The position numbers and the translations under genes were made by a program. This document shows positions 56,995-64,000 of a DNA stretch of 64,000 nt, in pieces. The stretch is taken from assembly GCA_016196035.1 (NCBI GenBank), contig JACPYM010000007.1, positions 62,001 through 126,000 on the forward strand. Direction: 5' to 3'. The notes under the pieces were generated by a model that was not told where the DNA came from, made no database searches, and worked only from the letters and a program-made list of their open reading frames with translations. The stretch comes from Acidobacteriota bacterium (GTDB taxonomy: Bacteria; Acidobacteriota; Blastocatellia; RBC074). How positions within the stretch are numbered: the stretch's first letter is position 1; each line of letters opens with the position of its first letter.

Positions 56995-59106
56995 CTAGAC
57001 CTCGAATTTCCTGACTTGAATTGGCACGACGAACAGGTTGCTCAGCGTCTTGACCCGGATGAAGCCGCGATCCTGCGCGCGCCGGATGGAGGCTTCAAAA
57101 TCCTCAAAGTCGTAATACTTGCAAAGCTCTTTGGTTTCGTCGGTGTTGTTCAAATGGCCGATGAACCAGTTGGCGGTGTTTTTGAGAATGTTGCGTTGAA
57201 TGCTGCTGACTTCCTGCGTGGCGTATACCATCCCGATGCGGTACTTGGCGCCTTCCTTCGCCGTGCGTACCCAAACGTCCCGCATCTCCATATCAGAGCC
57301 AGCCGGAAGAATGTTGTGCGCTTCTTCCACGTAGACCAGAATTTCCGGTAAGGCTTGCTCACCCTGCCGGAAACGACTCTGATTGGCGCGGAAGATGTGC
57401 CACATGATTCGGTCCGCCGAGGACTTGTTGATTTCAGGGTCGCCGCTAGACTGGTCAATGATGACAAGCTTGCCCGCCACTAAATCGTTGTAGATGTCGT
57501 CGGCAAAGTCAGTTGTGGTACTACCCGCGTGAAGTTTACTGACCTTGCCTAGTTGTTTAGGGCCATTGGCGCGATTAGGGGCAAACATCTCAAGAAGCTT
57601 TTCTAAATCCTTGTCAGCCCAAGAATCACCAGAGGCTTTTGGTCTTTCGTTAATGTACCAAGCCGCGAATCTCTGATAGCCACTGTCTTTCGTGGTCATA
57701 AATTCGTGCAAGCCAGCAAGAGCCATTGCCAATTGTGCCCAAGAAGGCTGTTTATTGCTTAGTATTTTAGCCGCAGAGATGAAGCGGTTTTTCGCCTCAA
57801 CGTCCTTGGTCTCACTTTCATTCATCGCCTTCAGAAGGTTCTCGTTAAATATCTTTTCTGTACTAGGTAGCAGGGCGTTTGGTGGCTTAAACCCTGCGAG
57901 CACTAATAGCGCGCGATAAACAAGTACCTTTCTTTTGTATCGGGTCAGGGCTGACCAATCGGCCTCAGGGGGTTGTTCAAAAGACACTTGGCAAAAGTTT
58001 TCGATGAACTTGACATCGTAGCTTTCCAAGGCCCTATCTATCATTTCTTTCCCGATTTGCAGATTGTTTTCCTCGAAAAAATTCAACAGCATCAAACGGC
58101 GGCCCAGGTCATTCGGGTGTGGCTGGATGCCATAAGTCACGACATCCTCTTTCTTCCCATTGGTATTGGCTTGCCAGACGTTTTTGATCGCCGAAGGGTT
58201 TTTCTGCTTGTTCACATCCTGCGCGTTCTCATTGGCATACTCGCCATTCGGATCGAAAACGATTTGCCCGATGCGCAACGGCCTGTCTTGATCGAACCGC
58301 AGTTCGAAGACGGACTTCAGCACGATCTTCGTCGTGTTCGATTTACCAGTGCGCGTCATCCCGAAGAGCGCTGTCTTTTGACTCAGCAAATCGGCTGGCT
58401 GCAAGGTGACGGGGACATCCGACACGCCCTGAAAATCCCGATTGGTTGAGGCATACCGTACTTCACCGACCGTGACGGACTTGTCGGAAAGTTGATCGGT
58501 GCGCGACGGGTCACGATAGTTGACGATCATTCCCAGCGCCGCGCCGTTCGATTTGTAGACCTTCAGCCCGCGATTGGGGTAGTAGTTCGATAAGTCGCTG
58601 CCAAACCGCAGACTCAGCGACACACGATTTTCGACTTGCGGATTTTGTTCGAGATAAAACGTCCCGATGACGCGGCATTTCACGCCTGCAAACGAGAGAA
58701 TGTTATTGGTCGCCGCATCCATCATGCTTGGGTCATCCCAATGCGTATCTGTCTCTCCGCTGACGCGCTGGGCGATCTCCGCCCTGATTCGTTCAGCTTC
58801 GGAACTGTTCGGCAGCGCAGCAGCATCCATGACCCGCAAAAGAATGACGGACGCGTCCTCGGCTTTATAGTCAATGTCCTCCTCCGGATTGACGCGCGTG
58901 GCAATCAAAAAGCTGAGACTGGGAATGCCTCCCACTTGCTGACGATGGTAATCGTGAATTTGCACCAACGCTGTTTCGTAATTGACGGAGTAAACTTCAC
59001 CGACGTATTGAGCCTTTTGAATCAGTCTTCCGAATATCTCTTTGGTTTGAGTGACGGATGATTTCTTTTGGTCTTCGGCAAAAGCTTCGTTGAGCGGAGA
59101 TGGCAT
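56995..59106 (-). CDS. HerA-like DNA-translocating ATPase
   Basis: A 703-residue FtsK/HerA-superfamily ATPase. The N-terminal region resembles a HAS-barrel (FGRLIQKAQYVGEVYSVN). The Walker A is FGMTRTGKSNTTK (residues 248-260), FDPNGEYAN follows, and the Walker B is LVYVEEAHNILP (about 590). The C-terminus contains a sensor-like YATQEVSSIQRNIL and an Arg-rich segment. HerA hexamers pump DNA into bound NurA. An AGGAG lies before the start. First gene of the HerA-NurA-methyltransferase operon, with about 180 bp of leader inside the bracketed segment. Confidence 0.88.
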   Translation of the reverse strand: MPSPLNEAFAEDQKKSSVTQTKEIFGRLIQKAQYVGEVYSVNYETALVQIHDYHRQQVGGIPSLSFLIATRVNPEEDIDYKAEDASVILLRVMDAAALPNSSEAERIRAEIAQRVSGETDTHWDDPSMMDAATNNILSFAGVKCRVIGTFYLEQNPQVENRVSLSLRFGSDLSNYYPNRGLKVYKSNGAALGMIVNYRDPSRTDQLSDKSVTVGEVRYASTNRDFQGVSDVPVTLQPADLLSQKTALFGMTRTGKSNTTKIVLKSVFELRFDQDRPLRIGQIVFDPNGEYANENAQDVNKQKNPSAIKNVWQANTNGKKEDVVTYGIQPHPNDLGRRLMLLNFFEENNLQIGKEMIDRALESYDVKFIENFCQVSFEQPPEADWSALTRYKRKVLVYRALLVLAGFKPPNALLPSTEKIFNENLLKAMNESETKDVEAKNRFISAAKILSNKQPSWAQLAMALAGLHEFMTTKDSGYQRFAAWYINERPKASGDSWADKDLEKLLEMFAPNRANGPKQLGKVSKLHAGSTTTDFADDIYNDLVAGKLVIIDQSSGDPEINKSSADRIMWHIFRANQSRFRQGEQALPEILVYVEEAHNILPAGSDMEMRDVWVRTAKEGAKYRIGMVYATQEVSSIQRNILKNTANWFIGHLNNTDETKELCKYYDFEDFEASIRRAQDRGFIRVKTLSNLFVVPIQVRKFEV

Positions 59107-59177
59107 ACTGGCTTGCTCCTGTGAGTTTAACTGGATGAAATCGCTTTTTGTCTCGGGGCTGCAATCAATACATTGAG

Positions 59178-59260
59178 TGACTGGCGCAAAGCAGTCTATC
59201 CGACACCCTGTGATCAGGCCAACGATTTTTGCTCAAGTGATGAAAGCGCCAGTCACGTTG
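59178..59260. repeat. Inverted repeat in the leader of the HerA operon
   Basis: GTGACTGGCGC near 59178 and GCGCCAGTCAC near 59250 form an 11-bp inverted repeat with about 60 bp between. It may be a regulatory site or the edge of the inserted segment. Confidence 0.4.
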
Positions 59261-59291
59261 AAGAAGTTCGGAACTGTCAGGATAACGATTG

Positions 59292-59412
59292 GTAAGCCAG
59301 TACGTCAGGTAAATCATGCCGCAGCCGCAGCATTCGGTTGAGTCTGGCGCGCGGCAGCTTTTTGCAAATAGAACTGCTCAACCTCTGCCATGCTCCACAC
59401 CCGTCCGTCTTC
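59292..59412. repeat. Right imperfect direct repeat bracketing the HerA cassette
   Basis: GCCAGTACGTC and the following 110 bp align with 54386-54501. On the plus strand the first bases read VSQYVR-stop, a remnant of the 3' end of a gene X copy. The rest is the 3' end of the intact Imm35-like gene. Confidence 0.65.
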
Positions 59413-59619
59413 TTTGCCGATACACGCATAAACCGCGCCAGGCACATAACCTTCTTCAACCAGTTGCGCCGAGCCACTTAAAAATGTCCAGAAACTTTCA
59501 TTCTCGGACTGCAATCCCACTTCGCCGAATTCGTAACGAGACAGGCGCGCGGAATTTAGGATGCGTTCGCTGATGTAGCGCTCAGCAATGCGCAGGGCCG
59601 CTTCATAGTTCAAAGCCAT
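59314..59619 (-). CDS. Imm35/YrhB-like small protein
   Basis: A 101-residue protein: YEAALRIAERYISERILNSA, FWTFLSGSAQLVEEGYVPGA, VYACIGKEDGRVWSMAEVEQ, then an Ala/Gln tail. The central aromatic FWTFL, GYVPGA and GKEDGRVWS pattern resembles Imm35/YrhB immunity-type proteins. It starts 5 bp after the cysteine-peptidase gene and the SD lies in that gene's end, so they form a coupled pair. An immunity or chaperone role for the peptidase is inferred. A 3' fragment of a second copy is at 54400-54505. Confidence 0.55.
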   Translation of the reverse strand: MALNYEAALRIAERYISERILNSARLSRYEFGEVGLQSENESFWTFLSGSAQLVEEGYVPGAVYACIGKEDGRVWSMAEVEQFYLQKAAARQTQPNAAAAA

Positions 59620-59623
59620 TGTT

Positions 59624-60139
59624 CTACCTCACTGCAATTGCCGCCTGGCCACGCCCATTTGAGTGCAGCCAAAACGTGAGAAATTCTGATACGCCGACAC
59701 GATATGCCTTGCCTTCCAATTCTGGCAAGGGATCACGAATTGCTACCAACCCATCTTTAATTTGATCTACCAGCAAAGCGTGTCCGGCCTTGCTACGAGG
59801 CTTGGTCACGAAAACCAGTGCCGGACCTGTTGTCACGGCTTGCCGCAATTCGTCAAAGGACAAATCGTTGCGGTATTGATGAATGGCCGATAGGCCAAAC
59901 TGCTGGAGCACCGAAGGAACCCTTGAAATGAAGGCTCCCTTCTCATCATCCAACCAAGTGCGAAGCTCAGCTTCTGAAACCGTCACGCCTGCATCCACCA
60001 GTAGCATTCGGCAACATGCTGCTACACAAGAGTCAGGCAAGTACTGCCCGAAAAGCACGCCGTTCGGCTGGTAAGGCTGCACTTCAAGCGCGGCAAAGAA
60101 ATAGCCGCGCGCTTTGCTTGTATCAGGGTAATTCGGCAT
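59624..60139 (-). CDS. C39-like papain-fold cysteine peptidase
   Basis: A 171-residue single domain with the full catalytic set: Cys38 in DSCVAACCRMLL, His120 in KAGHALLVDQI and Asp136 in VAIRDPLPE. The Gln before the Cys region (FGQYLPDSC) can form the oxyanion hole. This matches C39 bacteriocin-processing peptidases and papain-like toxin domains. There is no transporter or leader peptide nearby. Followed directly by an Imm35-like gene, it may be a toxin-immunity style pair or a self-contained protease with its inhibitor. Confidence 0.75.
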   Translation of the reverse strand: MPNYPDTSKARGYFFAALEVQPYQPNGVLFGQYLPDSCVAACCRMLLVDAGVTVSEAELRTWLDDEKGAFISRVPSVLQQFGLSAIHQYRNDLSFDELRQAVTTGPALVFVTKPRSKAGHALLVDQIKDGLVAIRDPLPELEGKAYRVGVSEFLTFWLHSNGRGQAAIAVR

Positions 60140-60190
60140 CGTCACACTGTTCTTTTAGCGCCAAGCAAGCCGCAAACTACTTCGCACCAT

Positions 60191-61801
60191 TCAGCCCCCA
60201 TTCAGCAATGACGGTGGAGGTGGTGTGTTGCCCGTCAAATCATCCCAAAACATCTTGGCCGCCATCTTGGTCAGCTTCCACATCTTGCCCCATTGAATCT
60301 CGCCCTGTTCACCGTAAAGCAAGCGTTTGATGACTTGGTCGCGGAAGAAGCGGCCCTCGCGTTTGAGCATGAATTCTTTGGCGAAGGGCTTGGCCACTTC
60401 AAAAAAGCTGAAGTTCGGATCGAGCGTGATGCCGACGCCTTCGAGCGTCATAATCGCTTTCATGATGTAGGTGAAGTGCGCCGGAATGCGGAAGGGATAT
60501 TGGTAAATCACTTCGGCCAGTTCGTAGGTCAATTCTTTGAACCGTATGTCGCCGAGTTTCATGTTGAGGTAATCGCTGAAAAGTTTTTCGACCACCGGGC
60601 GGATCGTATTTGGGTCAATCGTCGGCGGCAGGAAGTTCAGGTTGATGAGGTCTTGCGTCAGGCCGGGCACGTCTTTGTCAACGATATGAAAGAAGGCGTC
60701 AATCATCTTGTCCTGTAACTCCGGCGTGATGCGCCCGACCATGCCGAAATCGAAGAAAGCCAGGCGGCCATCGTCCAGCACGCGCAGATTGCCCGGATGC
60801 GGATCGGCGTGAAAGTAGCCGTCTTCCAGTAATTGTTTCAGGTACGTCCGCGCGATCAGGCGCACGACTTCAATGCGGTTCAGGCCGCGTTCGTCCAGTG
60901 TTTGCAGGTCAATGACTTTGGTGCCTTCGATAAACTCCATCGTCAGCACGCGCGGGCTGACGTGTGACCAATAAATCTTGGGCACGTAGACTTCGCGCCA
61001 CCGTTTGAAGTTGTCGCGGAAGGCCTCAGCATTGCGGCCTTCTTGCACATAATCCATCTCTTCAAACACGACGGCGGCGAATTCGTCAAGGGTGCCCACC
61101 CAATCCACGCCGCGCGCGATGTTTGGGTAACGCGCCATAAAACGCGCCAGGCTGCGCAACACAGCCAAGTCAAAATTGATCGTGTTGGCGAGTTCGGGCC
61201 GCTGTACCTTGATCGCCACGACTTCGCCTGAATGCAAGCGCGCGCGATAGACCTGACCTAGCGAAGCCGCGGCGACGGGCGGCGTTTCAATCTCAGCATA
61301 AAGCTCGTTGACCGGCCTGCCCAACTCGCGTTCGATGATCGCCATCGCCTGTTCGTGCGGGAATTCGGGCACGCGGTCTTGCAGCTTGCTCAGTTCCTTG
61401 ATGTAAGCCAGCGGCAACAGATCGGCGCGCGTCGAAACGGCCTGACCGATCTTGATGAAGGTCGGGCCGAGCTTGAGCAACTGGCGCGACAGCCAATCGG
61501 CCTGCCATTGCAGATGTTTTTCTTCGGATTCTTCCTTGCCGCCAATGAACCAGCCGCGATGATAGCTGTACACAAACAAGTGATAGAGCACGAAGGTGCT
61601 GATGATGTGCGCCGCACGCACCCACGCCCGCCAGCCGTGGCCGCTGATCGTCTCATCCGGGTTGTAACGGGCGACGTTGACGGCGGGCCAATGCTGGGGT
61701 GTCGCTGCGAGCGGCGCGACGTCTATTGTTTGTGGCGTAACGGCGAGCGCGTCGTTCGTTGCTACGATTTGTTGTTCAATCTCTTGTTGGACTACGGCCA
61801 T
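60191..61801 (-). CDS. ABC1/AarF/UbiB-family protein kinase-like ATPase
   Basis: A 536-residue atypical kinase: the family's KxGQ motif in [17 protein letters not shown], the Ala-rich loop [16 protein letters not shown] replacing the Gly loop, [19 protein letters not shown] (catalytic) and [10 protein letters not shown] (DFG). Two hydrophobic segments occur near residues 70-90 and the C-terminus. In proteobacteria UbiB assists ubiquinone synthesis; in other phyla the role is lipid or quinone metabolism at the membrane. GGAGAAGGA precedes the ATG. Confidence 0.9.
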   Translation of the reverse strand: MAVVQQEIEQQIVATNDALAVTPQTIDVAPLAATPQHWPAVNVARYNPDETISGHGWRAWVRAAHIISTFVLYHLFVYSYHRGWFIGGKEESEEKHLQWQADWLSRQLLKLGPTFIKIGQAVSTRADLLPLAYIKELSKLQDRVPEFPHEQAMAIIERELGRPVNELYAEIETPPVAAASLGQVYRARLHSGEVVAIKVQRPELANTINFDLAVLRSLARFMARYPNIARGVDWVGTLDEFAAVVFEEMDYVQEGRNAEAFRDNFKRWREVYVPKIYWSHVSPRVLTMEFIEGTKVIDLQTLDERGLNRIEVVRLIARTYLKQLLEDGYFHADPHPGNLRVLDDGRLAFFDFGMVGRITPELQDKMIDAFFHIVDKDVPGLTQDLINLNFLPPTIDPNTIRPVVEKLFSDYLNMKLGDIRFKELTYELAEVIYQYPFRIPAHFTYIMKAIMTLEGVGITLDPNFSFFEVAKPFAKEFMLKREGRFFRDQVIKRLLYGEQGEIQWGKMWKLTKMAAKMFWDDLTGNTPPPPSLLNGG

Positions 61802-61933
61802 TCCTTCTCCTGCCTTACAAAGGTTGTTGCGCGCCGCCCCGAAAGGACGGCCGGGGCGCAGTATACACGCGATGGCTTACGAAGTTGCGGCGCAGACGTT
61901 GCAAATAATCTGAAGCGCACAGCCTGCAAGACG

Positions 61934-62037
61934 CCCAACCTGGGTACGCACCGCTGCCAGCGTGCAGTCTCGGCGCGCGGCGGCTAAACGTCTGCTGCCG
62001 AGACTGCACGCTGGCAGCGGTGCGTACCCAGGTTGGG
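61934..62037. repeat. REPIN-like palindrome, family C copy 3
   Basis: CCCAACCTGGGTACGCACC and its complement form the outer arms, with the mini-palindrome GCTGCCAGCGTGC inside and a shorter loop than in copies 1 and 2. It lies between divergent genes. In the rest of 61802-62198 I see only the SD of the next gene and no clear promoter. Confidence 0.8.
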
Positions 62038-62198
62038 GCTGCAAAGATAATCGGCAACACCCTTGCAAGACGCGCACGGGCACTGCGTTCAATCGTCGCT
62101 GCGGATGTAACCAAACAATAAACCAGCTTTGCCAAAGCCAGTCTCACGACGGCCTCGCTAACCCTATCAATTGCTGCTTTCCGACTCAGGAGATTTGT

Positions 62199-64000
62199 AT
62201 GCACACGTGTGTCCGCAACTTGCTGCTCAGTATTTTTCTGTTGTTCTGCATCGCCGCCAACACGGCAGCGCAAACCGAAAACACGCCGCCGTCCTTGCGC
62301 CGCGTGACGCTCTACAAACACGGCGTGGGCTATTTTGAGCGGCAAGGCAAGGTGAATGGCGACGGCCAGGTCACTTTCCTGTTCGACGCCGCGCAGATGA
62401 ATGACGTGTTGAAATCGCTGGTCGCGCTCGATCTGGGCAAAGGGGCGAACGCCGGCAAGATCACGGGCGTGACTTACGATTCGACCAAGCCGCTCGACCG
62501 GCGGTTGGAAGAATTCGGCGTCACACTCGATGGCAGCAACGCCGCCGGGATGACCGCGTTGATCGGCCAGTTCAAAGGCGCGCGCGTCAGTGTGCGCACC
62601 GGCGGCGCCAGCGCGAATGCGATCACTGGCACGGTGGTCGGCATCGAGAAACGCGCCAAAGTTCAGAACGGCGAGCGCAGCGAAACGCAGGAACTGGTTT
62701 TGCTGAACGAAGCTGGCGAGCTTTTCAGCTTACCCTTCGAGCAGATGCGCAGCCTCAAATTGCTCGACGCCAAATTGCGCGAAGACCTCGATCAATACTT
62801 GTCCATCCTGCAATCCACGCTGCACAAAAACCTGCGCAAGCTGACCATCGCCACGCAGGGGACGGGCGAACGTGACTTGTTCATTAGCTACGTCGTCGAA
62901 GCGCCCGTCTGGAAAACGACCTACCGCATCGTGCTGGACAAACAGGCCAAGCCCTTTCTGCAAGGCTGGGCCGTGGTGGACAACGTGCAGGATGAAGATT
63001 GGACGAACGTGACGCTGTCGCTGATTGCGGGCGCGCCGGTGTCATTCATCCAGGATTTGCAGCAGCCGCGCTACAAACAAAGGCCCGTAGTGGGGATGCC
63101 GGATGACGTTTCGATTACGCCGATGGTGCCGGAGGCGGCCAGGCCCGAAGCCCTCAAGCCTATTTCGTCCAGTCGCGGTGGGGCGGTGGAAGGCGTGATC
63201 ACCGATGCGCAAGGCGCGGTGATTCCTGGCGTTACCATCCGCGTCCGCCAAGTCGGGTCGAACGCTGCTTTAACGGCGACGGCGGATAGCGAAGGTCGCT
63301 ATCGTGTGCGTGGCGTGCCGCAGGGGCTTTACGCCCTCAGCTTTGAGGCTAGTGGTTTTCAAAAGACCACTATCAATAGCGTCAGCGTAGGTGTGGGGCG
63401 AACGACCAATCAAAATGCCGAGTTGCGCGTTGGTTCAGTATCAGAAACAGTGACGGTCACTGCCAGCGCTGCCACCCTGCACACGGATTCGTCCGCGATT
63501 GCCACCGTCAGTTCGATGCGTGACAAAGACTCCGGCATTGAGATTCACGCGGACACGCAAGAGATCGGCGAACTCTTTGAATATCGCATCGCGCATCCCG
63601 TCACCATCAAACGCAACAGTTCCGCGCTCATCCCCATCCTGCAAAACGAAGTCGCGGGCGAACTCGTCTCGCTCTACAACAAAGCCACGCGCGCACAGAA
63701 TCCGATGAGCGCGTTTTACCTGCACAACACCACCGGCCTGACGCTCGAAAGCGGGCCGCTGACCGTGATTGAGAATGACACCTATGCGGGCGAAGCGCTG
63801 ACCGCGCGCATCAAACCGAACGAGAAACGCTTCATCACCTACGCCGTTGACCTCGGCGTGCGCGTCAGCGTCAAAGAAGACGAGCAGGACGAGAAGCCCT
63901 TCTTCGCCGAAATCCGCGACGGCGAATTCCGGCTCAAATACAAACAAGCGCGCGCCACCGTTTACACGCTCGCCAACGTGACCGACCGTGCGAAGACCGT
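62199..64000 (+). CDS. Exported DUF4139-like protein with nested carboxypeptidase-regulatory domain (3' end outside window)
   Basis: ATG 62199 follows CAGGAG. A signal peptide ([18 protein letters not shown]) leads to [30 protein letters not shown] and [19 protein letters not shown], typical of DUF4139/mucoidy-inhibitor-like proteins. At about residues 325-425 a carboxypeptidase-regulatory-like domain is inserted ([20 protein letters not shown], then [27 protein letters not shown]), the type seen at the start of Oar receptors. After it the first domain resumes ([40 protein letters not shown]). The frame is open to the window end. Function unknown. Confidence 0.82.
   Translation, partial: MHTCVRNLLLSIFLLFCIAANTAAQTENTPPSLRRVTLYKHGVGYFERQGKVNGDGQVTFLFDAAQMNDVLKSLVALDLGKGANAGKITGVTYDSTKPLDRRLEEFGVTLDGSNAAGMTALIGQFKGARVSVRTGGASANAITGTVVGIEKRAKVQNGERSETQELVLLNEAGELFSLPFEQMRSLKLLDAKLREDLDQYLSILQSTLHKNLRKLTIATQGTGERDLFISYVVEAPVWKTTYRIVLDKQAKPFLQGWAVVDNVQDEDWTNVTLSLIAGAPVSFIQDLQQPRYKQRPVVGMPDDVSITPMVPEAARPEALKPISSSRGGAVEGVITDAQGAVIPGVTIRVRQVGSNAALTATADSEGRYRVRGVPQGLYALSFEASGFQKTTINSVSVGVGRTTNQNAELRVGSVSETVTVTASAATLHTDSSAIATVSSMRDKDSGIEIHADTQEIGELFEYRIAHPVTIKRNSSALIPILQNEVAGELVSLYNKATRAQNPMSAFYLHNTTGLTLESGPLTVIENDTYAGEALTARIKPNEKRFITYAVDLGVRVSVKEDEQDEKPFFAEIRDGEFRLKYKQARATVYTLANVTDRAKT

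Overview
This 64 kb window is GC-rich, gene-dense bacterial chromosome. An Oar-type TonB-dependent receptor with a carboxypeptidase-regulatory plug, a zinc-ribbon/Ser-Thr-kinase/formylglycine-type fusion, CarD, a DUF6807 (PmoA-like) protein with a Tat-exported Gfo/Idh/MocA oxidoreductase, and LPS genes (lptD, heptose kinase, heptosyltransferase) together suggest an Acidobacteriota member, possibly Blastocatellia-like. That assignment is inference; there is no rRNA here. The only RNA gene is a tRNA-Ser(GCT) at 34824-34914.

Layout. 1-4112: truncated multi-PAS sensor, exported glycine-zipper protein, SAM hydrolase family protein. 4226-6864: conflict cluster with a TIR-FGE fusion lying between two copies of a PIN-toxin/small-protein module, one intact and one decayed. 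6888-18435: housekeeping (uvrB, sensor kinase plus sigma54 activator, a lone nurA, M20 peptidase, dtd, HAD phosphatase, class V aminotransferase, asparaginase). 18571-24255: 3D-domain protein with a structured leader, heptose kinase/GT9/Trm112 operon, ilvE, alkD. 24538-33198: FadR-type regulator and a TonB-receptor/hydrolase/oxidoreductase/DUF6807 locus; matching GGTnnnACC operators lie just downstream of both -10 boxes, so the regulator probably controls itself and the locus. 33831-42995: PhyH enzyme, tRNA-Ser, zinc ribbon and kinase, argH, frameshifted PIN/antitoxin pair, aminotransferase, HTH protein. 43198-47505: three overlapping genes encoding a CHAT-NB-ARC-TPR protein, a small Cys protein and a membrane protein. 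47872-53889: anti-sigma-like protein, lptD, carD, phosphohexomutase. 53988-60139: DNA methyltransferase-NurA-HerA operon inserted in a locus that also encodes a C39-like cysteine peptidase and an Imm35-like protein. 60191-64000: AarF kinase and a partial exported protein with a nested carboxypeptidase-regulatory domain.

The best candidates for an undescribed system are the methyltransferase-NurA-HerA cassette, bracketed by imperfect direct repeats spanning the 3' ends of two convergent genes, and the CHAT operon, bracketed by two copies of one palindromic repeat. A second theme is about 18 intergenic palindromes in several families (REPIN-like arms, a TA-flanked MITE, arms of 7-bp or 10-bp tandem units). 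Many begin at or inside the stop codon of the preceding gene. A third theme is single-base or short indels that break at least four recognisable proteins. Some may be assembly errors.
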